14,198 nt of DNA from contig JBHADF010000001.1 in the NCBI GenBank assembly GCA_041854955.1, forward strand, positions 1 through 14,198, in the 5' to 3' direction. This DNA is from CAMENZ01 sp041854955 (GTDB taxonomy: Bacteria > Bacillota > Clostridia > Peptostreptococcales > Anaerovoracaceae). The notes beneath the pieces are model-generated. The model was not told the origin of the DNA, did no database searches, and worked only from the letters and a program-made list of their open reading frames with translations. Position numbers and translations under genes: made by a program. Below, one piece after another: positions 8,044 through 14,198 of this stretch (its first letter is position 1; every line of letters begins with the position of its first letter).

Positions 8044-9318
8044 ATGTTAGACATAAAGAGAATCAGAGAAGATTATGAAGGCGTCAAGGCAGGTGTGGAA
8101 AGAAGGACCAAGGGTACCTTCGGCATTGAAAGAGTTCCTGCCATAGATGCGGAGAGAAGAGAACTTCTGGCTCAGGTTGAAGCTATGAAGAACAGACAGA
8201 ACCTGGTTTCCAAGGAAGTGCCTCAGATGAAGAAGGCAGGGCAGGACACTACGGAAATCATGGCAGAGATGAAGGAACTCTCCACCAAAATAAAGGAGCT
8301 GGACGGCCGCGTTTCCTCTTTAGAGGATGAACTTAAGGATGCACTTCTTAACATACCCAACATTCCTGCCGACTTCGTTCAGGTGGGAGAAGATGAAAGC
8401 GCCAATGTGGAGGTTAGAAAGTTTATGGAGCCCACCGCCTTCGACTTTGAGCCTAAGGCCCATTGGGATATAGGCGGAGACTTGGATATTTTGGATTGGG
8501 AAAGAGCCTCCAAAATAGCAGGAACCCGTTTCACCGTGTATAAGGGCTTGGGAGCCAGACTGGAAAGAGCGGTGATGAATTTCATGCTTGACCTTCACAC
8601 CATAGACCAGGACTATACGGAAATACTGCCACCCTTCATGGTAAACAGAGCAGCCATGACAGGTACAGGTCAGCTGCCTAAGTTTGAAGAGGACATGTTC
8701 TATGTACCTCAGAAGGACTTTTTCCTAATTCCTACGGCAGAGGTGCCCGTAACCAATCTTTTTGCTCAGGAAATATTAAGTGAGGAAGAGCTGCCTATTC
8801 ACTACACTGCCTACACCCCTTGCTTCAGAGCGGAGGCAGGCTCTGCCGGCAGAGATACCAGAGGCCTCATCAGACAGCATCAGTTCAACAAGGTAGAGCT
8901 GGTTAAGTTTACCAAGCCGGAGGATTCATGGGATGAGCTGGAAGCCTTGACTGCCGACGCAGAAGAGGTTTTGAAGCTGCTTGAAATACCTTACAGAGTG
9001 GTAAGGCTTTCCACAGGAGACCTGGGCTTCTCCTCGGCCTGCACCTATGATATCGAGGTTTGGATGCCTTCCTACGGAAGATATGTAGAAATTTCCTCAT
9101 GCTCCAACTTCCTGGATTATCAGGCAAGAAGAGCTAATATAAGATTTAGAAGAGAAGGCGGAAAGCCGGAATTCGTACATACCCTAAACGGCTCCGGACT
9201 GGCCATCAGACGTACCACCGCAGCCATACTGGAAAACTACCAGCAGGCAGACGGCTCCGTAAAGATTCCGGAGGCTTTGAAGCGTTACATGGGAGGCTGT
9301 GAAGTCATCACAAAATAG
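8044..9318 (+). CDS. serS: Seryl-tRNA synthetase
   Basis: This 424-residue class II synthetase charges tRNA-Ser with serine in the cytoplasm; the length is normal for bacterial SerRS. Residues 1 to about 100 form the tRNA-binding helical-hairpin arm (MLDIKRIRED start, then Lys/Glu-rich coiled coil). The catalytic core shows the TxE serine-binding element (TAEVP), motif 2 (PCFRAEAGSAGRDTRGLIR followed by QHQFNKVELVKF), and motif 3 (LNGSGLAIRRT...AAILENYQ). Motif 3 carries Arg389 where most family members have a small residue such as Gly before the invariant Arg390. An AGAGGG ribosome binding site precedes the ATG. The gene is 30 bases downstream of glutamine synthetase, probably in the same transcript. 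There is no room for a T-box leader directly upstream. Confidence 0.97.
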   Translation: MLDIKRIREDYEGVKAGVERRTKGTFGIERVPAIDAERRELLAQVEAMKNRQNLVSKEVPQMKKAGQDTTEIMAEMKELSTKIKELDGRVSSLEDELKDALLNIPNIPADFVQVGEDESANVEVRKFMEPTAFDFEPKAHWDIGGDLDILDWERASKIAGTRFTVYKGLGARLERAVMNFMLDLHTIDQDYTEILPPFMVNRAAMTGTGQLPKFEEDMFYVPQKDFFLIPTAEVPVTNLFAQEILSEEELPIHYTAYTPCFRAEAGSAGRDTRGLIRQHQFNKVELVKFTKPEDSWDELEALTADAEEVLKLLEIPYRVVRLSTGDLGFSSACTYDIEVWMPSYGRYVEISSCSNFLDYQARRANIRFRREGGKPEFVHTLNGSGLAIRRTTAAILENYQQADGSVKIPEALKRYMGGCEVITK

Positions 9319-9328
9319 ATTAAAGATG

Positions 9329-9374
9329 GGAGCCTGCGCCGGGAAGTAAAAGCCTTGCGCTCCGGCTCCTTTTT
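9329..9374 (+). terminator. Rho-independent terminator after serS
   Basis: GGAGCC (9329-9334) pairs with GGCTCC (9364-9369), with an additional inner GCGC/GCGC pairing (9336-9339 with 9357-9360) across a small internal loop. Five T follow at 9370-9374. It begins ten bases after the serS stop and probably ends the upstream operon. Confidence 0.75.
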
Positions 9375-9418
9375 GAAAATCCGGGAGAAAGCCCGAAACA
9401 GAAAGAATAGGAGAAAAA

Positions 9419-10729
9419 ATGGATAATATAAAGGAACTTATGGATTTTTTGGATAGAAGTCCATCCCAATTTCACGCTGTGGAGAATCTGACAGCCATGC
9501 TGGAAAAGGCCGGCTATGTCAGGCTGGCCGAAGAAAAAAGCTGGACTGTAGAGGCCGGCGGAAAATATTTTGTAACAAGAAACGGCTCCTCCGTCATAGC
9601 CTTCAAGATGCCTAAGGCTACGCCCACCACCTTTGCCGTGGCTGCAGCCCACTCCGATTCCCCAAGTTTCAAGCTTAAGGAAAGTGGAGAAAAGATGTCG
9701 GGAGGCTATGTGCAGCTCGCTACGGAAAAATACGGCGGCATGCTGATGGCACCCTGGTTTGACAGACCTCTTTCAATCTGCGGACGTGTAATATACAGAG
9801 ACGGAGCAGGCCTGAAGAGCAAGCTGGTAAATGCCGACAGGGATTTACTTGTTATACCTTCTGTGGCAATTCATCTCAACAGAGAAGCCAATAACGGCGT
9901 AAAATATATGGCAAACATTGATACTATCCCTCTCTACGGCACTGAAGAGGTCAAGGGCACCTTGGGTGATATGATTGGAGAGTTGGCAGGAGTTCCGGAA
10001 AAAGATATTTTGGGCAGAGATTTATATGTCTATCCCAGAACCAAGAGCACTCTTATGGGCGGTGCCGAGGAGTTTTTAGGCAGCCCCAGAATAGACAATC
10101 TGGAATGCTCCTGGGGGATTATGAAGTCCTTTATAGAGGCGGGAAAAACTGAGACCTCAGGCTCTGCCATAGCCGTGGCCGCCGTCTTCGACAACGAAGA
10201 GGTAGGTAGCGACACCAAGCAGGGAGCTTCCTCCAATTTCATGAGGGACACCTTGAGGAGAGCTGTTTTAGCCTTGGGGATGAGTGAAGAAGACTACCTT
10301 CGTATGGTAGCTTCCGGCATGATGGTTTCGGCTGACAATGCCCACGCCATCCATCCAAATCATCCGGAGCTTTCCGACGGAGATAACTGCCCTCGTATGA
10401 ATAAGGGAATAGTCATAAAACATAATGCAGACCAAAAGTATACTACCGACGGATTTTCCGCCGCCGCCTTTAAGCTTTTGTGCGAAGAAGCTCAGGTGCC
10501 GGTACAGGTATATGCCAACAGGTCCGACCTGCCCGGCGGCTCTACCTTGGGAGCTATTTCAAACACCAAGGTGGCCATGATGTCGGTGGATATCGGCTTG
10601 GCTCAGCTGGCCATGCACTCCCCCTTTGAAACGGCGGGAGCAAAGGATGTCGACTATCTGGTAAAGGCCATGACCCTGTTCTTTACAAAGACACCTGTAA
10701 AGGAGGAGGCGGGCTGCAGCCTGGCTTAG
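9419..10729 (+). CDS. M18 family aminopeptidase
   Basis: This 436-residue cytoplasmic zinc aminopeptidase of the aspartyl/leucyl aminopeptidase (M18) family removes N-terminal residues from peptides. Metal-site and catalytic motifs are in order: AAHSDSP with H78 and D80, GSPRIDNLE with D226, FDNEEVGS with E260 and E261, VSADNAHAIHPN with D306, and HSPFE near the C-terminus. Length is typical. AGGAG lies just before the ATG. It follows the serS terminator by 44 bases; I see no convincing promoter in that gap, so expression may depend on read-through. Whether it prefers acidic or neutral residues cannot be told from the sequence. Confidence 0.93.
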   Translation: MDNIKELMDFLDRSPSQFHAVENLTAMLEKAGYVRLAEEKSWTVEAGGKYFVTRNGSSVIAFKMPKATPTTFAVAAAHSDSPSFKLKESGEKMSGGYVQLATEKYGGMLMAPWFDRPLSICGRVIYRDGAGLKSKLVNADRDLLVIPSVAIHLNREANNGVKYMANIDTIPLYGTEEVKGTLGDMIGELAGVPEKDILGRDLYVYPRTKSTLMGGAEEFLGSPRIDNLECSWGIMKSFIEAGKTETSGSAIAVAAVFDNEEVGSDTKQGASSNFMRDTLRRAVLALGMSEEDYLRMVASGMMVSADNAHAIHPNHPELSDGDNCPRMNKGIVIKHNADQKYTTDGFSAAAFKLLCEEAQVPVQVYANRSDLPGGSTLGAISNTKVAMMSVDIGLAQLAMHSPFETAGAKDVDYLVKAMTLFFTKTPVKEEAGCSLA

Positions 10730-10759
10730 AGAAGTTCTTAAAGAGTAGCCTCAGAATTA

Positions 10760-10806
10760 AAAAGTTTATCTAATTCCTACTAAATTCGGAATTTAGATAA
10801 ACTTTT
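10760..10806. terminator. Long stem-loop terminator after the aminopeptidase gene
   Basis: AAAAGTTTATCTAATTCC (10760-10777) is almost perfectly complementary to 10788-10806, with one bulged base and a 10-base loop. The arms end in AAAA and TTTT, so it can act as a terminator in both directions. It lies 30 bases past the aminopeptidase stop. It probably marks the last native chromosomal feature before the mobile element. Confidence 0.7.
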
Positions 10807-10871
10807 GCTGGTCTATTGAGGAAAAAAAAGGGGGGGCTCCCTGCTGGTAAGACAGTAAAATCAAATTTCTT

Positions 10872-10903
10872 GGAACAGGCATGATTTCGGTCATGCCTGT
10901 TCC
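10872..10903 (-). terminator. Stem-loop at the 3' end of the recombinase gene
   Basis: A perfect 13-bp stem (GGAACAGGCATGA / TCATGCCTGTTCC) with a 6-base loop overlaps the last codons and the stop of the recombinase gene. On the - strand it is followed by a moderately AT-rich tract without a long T-run. It is either a weak terminator or part of the element end. Confidence 0.55.
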
Positions 10904-12545
10904 GCTTTTAGCAGCTCGTCTACGGGGATGTAGCCTACGAGGTCATATTCGATATGTACCTTCTGCCTGCGCTTGCCGCTGGACTTGTCAGGTGCATCTA
11001 CATAGACCGCCTTGACAAGCTCTCTGAGGGCATATGGGGTCAGCTCCGTGAGGGTGCTGTTCCTCTTTACCCGCTGAACAAACTGCTCAATATTCTCTGC
11101 CTGTTGTTCCTGTTCGTGAATTTGCTGTTGCAGACCTTTGACCTCGGCTTTGAGGTTTTTCTGTTCCTCGGTATAGTTTTTGCTCATCATGGCGAAGCGT
11201 TCATCATCCAGCCGACCGGCAACATTGTCCTCGTAAATGCGGATGAAAAGGCGGTCAAGCTCGCCGATTCGCTTCTCAGCCTGCGCTTGCCGCTTCTGAG
11301 ACAGCCGCAGCGATTCCTCGCTCTGTATACGGAGCTTTTGCTCCATTTCAGAACGGAAATAGGCCTCGTAGCGAGTGACTACCGATACGACCTCCTGAAT
11401 GTGCTTCCAGACGATCTGTTCCAGCACAACGGCACGGATATAATGTCCGCTGCACTTGTCCTTGTTGGCACGATGGGTAGAGCAGATGAAGAAGTCCTGC
11501 CGCTTTTCAAAATAGCTGGTGGTGGAGTAGTAGAGCTTCTGCTTGCAGTCATTGCAGAACACCAAGCCGGAAAACATATTGCTCTTTCCTGTCGCTGTTC
11601 TGCGGTGCCGCTGCTGCCTGATCTCCTGCACCTTATCAAAGACTTCCAGAGAGATGATCGCCGGGTGGGTGTTATAGAAAATCTTGCGATTCTCCATCGG
11701 ATTTTCCCGCTGCTTCTTGTCCCAGATGGAGTTGGTATAGGTCTTGAAATTGACCGTGCAGCCCGTGTACTCCATGTATTCGAGGATATAAGCAACGGTG
11801 CTTTCGTGCCAGCGGTACTCATTCTCCGGAGCCTGATGCGGTGTTTTTCTGCCCTCCCGCTGCTTGTATGCGATGGGGTTCAGCACCTTCTCATTTTCCA
11901 GTAGGGCGGCGATCTGACTCGGTCCTTTTCCCTCCATGCAGAGCGCAAAGATCCGCTTCACGACCTGTGCAGCTTCCTCGTCAATCACCCATTTCTTAGG
12001 ATCGTTAGGGTCACGTTTATAGCCGTAGGGAACGTTGGTGGTCAGCGCTCTCCACGCTCCCCCTTTGCCTTGTTGACGGCGCGGATTTTGCGGCTGGTAT
12101 CCTTGGAGTACCACTCATTGAACCAGTTCTTGATACCTGCCATGTCGCTGTCGGTGCTGTTGGGATCGATGGTGTCGAAGTGGTCGTTGATGGCAATATA
12201 CCGCACGCCGTACTGAGGAAATGTGTAGTTGATATAAAGCCCTGTCAGCGAGGAATTACGCCCCAGTCTGCTGAGGTCTTTCGTAATCACCACTTCCACA
12301 TGACCGGCTTCAATTGCCGCAAGCATCTTCTGAAAACCGGGGCGGTTGGAAAAATCCACGCCGCTGTACCCGTCATCAATAAAGAACGTCGGGTTCGGAA
12401 AGTGCTGAGATTTTGCATACTCCATTAACATGATCTGCTGATGCTGGATGGAGTTCGACGGGTCATCCTTGCCGCCTTTTTCTTTGGTGTCCTCCACGGA
12501 CAGTCTGCAATAAAGCGCTGTGATTTTGTCGGTTGCCCTTAACAT
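10891..12545 (-). pseudogene. Large serine recombinase (TnpX/TndX type), broken by a one-base frameshift
   Basis: The intact protein would be about 551 residues and would excise and insert the element. The N-terminal part (167 codons, 12545-12045) has the resolvase domain: YCRLS with catalytic Ser16, and KDLSRLGR near 89-96. It runs into TGA at 12042-12044. Restoring one C just before that TGA continues the frame into LTTNVPYGYK and 384 further residues, as in intact relatives. That part contains the recombinase domain, a zinc ribbon (CNDC plus two later Cys, about 331-365), a coiled coil, and a C-terminal DUF4368-like tail (QKVHIEYDLVGYIPVDELL). AAGGAGG at 12554-12560 supports the ATG at 12545. 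An alternative ATG at 12626 overlaps the upstream gene's stop and has its own GGAGG (12633-12637), giving 27 more residues. The break may be a real mutation or a sequencing error. Confidence 0.85.
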
Positions 12546-12618
12546 ATTGTTGTCCTCCTTTGGTGGGGCAACTGTCTGAACAGGATTGGATTTTTGGTTT
12601 ATATCAAGAGAAACGTCG

Positions 12619-13014
12619 TTACTCATCGGCGTCCTCCGTGATACTACTTTTATCATCGGCAACGTTCTGCTCCATAATGCGTCTGAGCTTCTTGTCGAGG
12701 GTTTCCGTTCCCTCATAGCTGCCGGTTACGGTGTATTCCGTGCCGCCGTGTTCCTCCACGATTTTGACGTCGGGCAGCCAAAAGGCGGACGGATTTTTCA
12801 CCACGATGTTGCCCTTTTCATCGAAAGAAAACTCCCTCTTGGGGGCATCGTCGGGGCGTGGCTTGACCTTGGCATACGGGTCAGGATTGGAGAAATAAAA
12901 TGAGCGGATTTCACCGTCCTCCCCGCCGTTATCAAAATCATCATCGGCAAAAATCTCGCCCAGTTCTTCGTCGGTCAGTTCGATGATCTCATTGTCATTT
13001 TCTTTTGGATTCAC
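12619..13014 (-). CDS. Small acidic mobile-element protein with TnpW-like C-terminus
   Basis: The protein has 131 residues and starts with GTG at 13014, preceded by AAGGAGG (13024-13030). The first 85 residues are very acidic and likely disordered at the start (Asp/Glu cluster near 11-35), with FYFSNPDPYAKVKPRP in the middle. Residues about 88-120 (GTEYTVTGSYEGTETLDKK onward) resemble the TnpW family of Tn4451-type elements, which are normally short proteins of about 60 residues. The role of TnpW is not known. The end of the gene overlaps the possible upstream ATG of the recombinase (12626), suggesting translational coupling. Assignment to TnpW is by pattern only. Confidence 0.65.
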   Translation of the reverse strand: MNPKENDNEIIELTDEELGEIFADDDFDNGGEDGEIRSFYFSNPDPYAKVKPRPDDAPKREFSFDEKGNIVVKNPSAFWLPDVKIVEEHGGTEYTVTGSYEGTETLDKKLRRIMEQNVADDKSSITEDADE

Positions 13015-13065
13015 TTCGTCAAGCCTCCTTCGCTTTCATGGTTATAACGATTAAAACAATACTCC

Positions 13066-13563
13066 TTATAATTTTCTCTCGTAGCAAATTTCTTCTGTTT
13101 CAAGACAAGGTTTAACTTTTCCATGTGTGAAAAAGCCAAACGACTCATAGAATTTTCTTGCTCGAATGTTGTTCGTAAACACCCAAAGCATAACCTTATC
13201 ATAGCCAGCAGCTCTCATGTCGCCCATGACTCTGCTCATCATTTGAGTTCCGAAACCCTTTCTCCAGTTGTCTTGCAAGCTATGGATGCAGATGAGTTCC
13301 GCATAATCAGGCATATCATTATCTCGCGCCGTATCCCACCGTGCAATACAATGAGGATGAGAGTCCACCTCTAAAATATATCCATTGCCAACATTCTCAT
13401 CGAGCAATCGCTTATACATTGCCGTAGCACGATTTAGGTTGGTGGACATTTGCAGTATCTCGGCAGACAGGATATCCTTAAACGCAGCCTTCCAACTTTC
13501 TGTTTGGATATAAGCTAAATCAAATTCATCACCTTGCTGTACTTTCCGAATTAGACAATCCAT
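13066..13563 (-). CDS. GNAT family N-acetyltransferase
   Basis: This 165-residue protein has the GNAT fold, which transfers an acetyl group from acetyl-CoA to an amine; the substrate is unknown. The acetyl-CoA loop is visible as WRKGFGTQMM (about 100-109), preceded by the strand YAELICIHSL. The C-terminal motif NNIRARKFYESFGF (131-144) is typical. The ATG at 13563 has GAGG (13573-13576) nine bases upstream. It lies between the IR-rich segment and the transposition genes, so it is probably cargo. Acetyltransferases in such places can give drug resistance, but nothing here shows that, and it does not look like a known aminoglycoside acetyltransferase to me. Confidence 0.88.
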   Translation of the reverse strand: MDCLIRKVQQGDEFDLAYIQTESWKAAFKDILSAEILQMSTNLNRATAMYKRLLDENVGNGYILEVDSHPHCIARWDTARDNDMPDYAELICIHSLQDNWRKGFGTQMMSRVMGDMRAAGYDKVMLWVFTNNIRARKFYESFGFFTHGKVKPCLETEEICYERKL

Positions 13564-13600
13564 ACTCCTAACACCTCAATCAATGCGCTTATTTGTTTCG

Positions 13601-13630
13601 ATTATATTCGCTCAAGTGCTACTGCGTAGC
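13601..13630 (-). promoter_or_regulatory. Possible promoter of the acetyltransferase gene
   Basis: On the - strand a perfect TATAAT (13601-13606) lies about 38 bases before the ATG. The -35 region is poor: TTGCTA at 13627-13632 is 20 bases away, and a small hairpin GCTAC/GTAGC (13618-13630) occupies the spacer. Treat it as a candidate only. Confidence 0.35.
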
Positions 13631-14022
13631 AAAACAGACGAACGCCGTCAATGGTCAAGATGAACGGCTGCGCCGCCATTGGCTTCCGTCCGTCCGTTTC
13701 GCTTTTGGGCAGACAAGGCGGCGTTTGCCTCCTATTCCCATTTGGAAAATGGCGCTTGCTATCATGAGAAACGGAGAATAGCAAGCACAGCAAGTGTATG
13801 TACACTTGTGAAAACCGGCGTGGCACGACCGGGATTTCCTTGCAGCATAGCAAGCAAATCCGGTGAGTACCCACACCGGAGCTTGCCATTCTTGCAAGCA
13901 ATGCACGGCGGTACCCACTCGTGCAAAAACTTGTTGGGCAGCATCCCAAACCCTTTAACAATTTCGGAGAAATTGGCTGCGCACCGTTGGCGCTGTTCCT
14001 CGTAAAAATCGTAATAAGGCAG
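13607..14022. repeat. Non-coding segment rich in inverted repeats (candidate mobilization or control region)
   Basis: No convincing gene lies here. Inverted repeats include GCTTGCTAT/ATAGCAAGC (13754-13762, 13778-13786), CAAGTGTA/TACACTTG (13791-13798, 13801-13808), GATTTCCTTGC/GCAAGCAAATC (13833-13843, 13850-13860, one mismatch, extendable with CCGG arms), CCGGTG/CACCGG (13860-13865, 13874-13879), TTGGG/CCCAA near 13934-13949, CAATTTC/GAAATTG (13959-13965, 13969-13975) and CGTAA/TTACG (14010-14014, 14023-14027). Such density next to a relaxosome gene is typical of an origin of transfer or a replication/copy-control region, but I recognise no known nick site. Confidence 0.5.
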
Positions 14023-14198
14023 TTACGACTTTTGCGTTTTTTCCTGCTTAAAACTTTTCTCGCAATCGGCAGTTGGGAAGATCCCCTCCATAGCCATGGT
14101 GCGAAGATAGGCACTAAGATTATCCGTGCCGGACTCCATCATTCGCTGCTTGATGGCAGCAAGCTCTTTTTCGTCTACAAAGAATTTGACCTGTATCG
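14023..14198 (-). CDS. MobC-like relaxosome protein, 5' end outside window, C-terminus apparently shortened
   Basis: Fifty-seven codons are visible, reading in from beyond the right edge to TAA at 14023-14025. The part IQVKFFVDEKEL followed by GTDNLSAYLRTMAMEG matches the ribbon-helix-helix N-terminal half of plasmid/ICE mobilization MobC proteins, which bind the origin of transfer and help the relaxase. Family members usually continue with another half (about 50 or more residues) after the MAxxG motif. Here the sequence diverges and stops after 19 residues (Lys/Gln-rich end). No relaxase gene follows in the window. The gene therefore looks truncated by a rearrangement. The start codon is not visible. 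Confidence 0.55.
   Translation of the reverse strand, partial: IQVKFFVDEKELAAIKQRMMESGTDNLSAYLRTMAMEGIFPTADCEKSFKQEKTQKS

Noticed and set aside
10954..11904. 316-codon open frame on the + strand opposite the recombinase
   Set aside because: It is the antisense of a clear recombinase coding sequence, Leu-rich, with no recognisable motif or ribosome binding site.
13019..13039. Six-codon leader (MKAKEA) just before the TnpW-like gene
   Set aside because: The ribosome binding site of the next gene lies inside it, but its own is too far upstream; too short to support without conservation.
13011..13202. 63-codon open frame on the - strand between the acetyltransferase and the TnpW-like gene
   Set aside because: Mostly overlaps the acetyltransferase in another frame; no motif.
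13754..13879. CRISPR-like repeated GCTTGC/GCAAGC motifs
   Set aside because: The repeats are short, irregularly spaced and inverted, with no spacer structure and no cas genes.
13602..14114. 170-codon open frame on the - strand across the IR-rich region
   Set aside because: It overlaps the MobC-like frame, is rich in Arg, Cys and Ser, has no family signature and crosses many inverted repeats.

Overview
The window looks like a low- to mid-GC Gram-positive anaerobe of the class Clostridia. The signs are strong AGGAGG-type ribosome binding sites, frequent ATA isoleucine codons, UPF0182 and zinc-ribbon membrane proteins, and a TnpX/TndX-type serine recombinase of the kind common in that group. 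The species cannot be named from the sequence.

Positions 1-10806 read as ordinary chromosome, all on the + strand. A terminator-like hairpin (7-79) closes an upstream gene outside the window. A good sigma-A-type promoter (211-239) then starts a tight run of genes: a small single-pass membrane protein, a 709-residue zinc-ribbon single-pass membrane protein, a 965-residue UPF0182 membrane protein (its ATG overlaps the preceding stop as TAATG), a long-form glutamine synthetase, and serS. A terminator follows serS, then an M18 aminopeptidase gene, then a long stem-loop at 10760-10806. The first three genes all encode membrane proteins of unknown function and may form one envelope complex. Glutamine synthetase and SerRS are metabolic and housekeeping neighbours in the same transcription direction.

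Positions from about 10807 to the end read as a mobile element, with all genes on the - strand. In transcription order from the right edge these are: a MobC-like relaxosome gene that enters from outside and ends early; a non-coding stretch of about 0.46 kb dense in inverted repeats; a GNAT acetyltransferase (probable cargo); a small acidic protein whose C-terminus resembles the TnpW family; and a large serine recombinase of about 551 residues broken by a one-base deletion near 12044. Isoleucine codons shift towards ATC/ATT here, consistent with foreign origin. One element end should lie between the host stem-loop and the recombinase 3' end (10807-10870). The other end is outside the window.

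The main points of interest are the uncharacterised three-gene membrane module, the glutamine synthetase with an active-site-adjacent insertion and a C-terminal extension, and the apparently decaying mobile element with a frameshifted integrase and a shortened mobilization gene.
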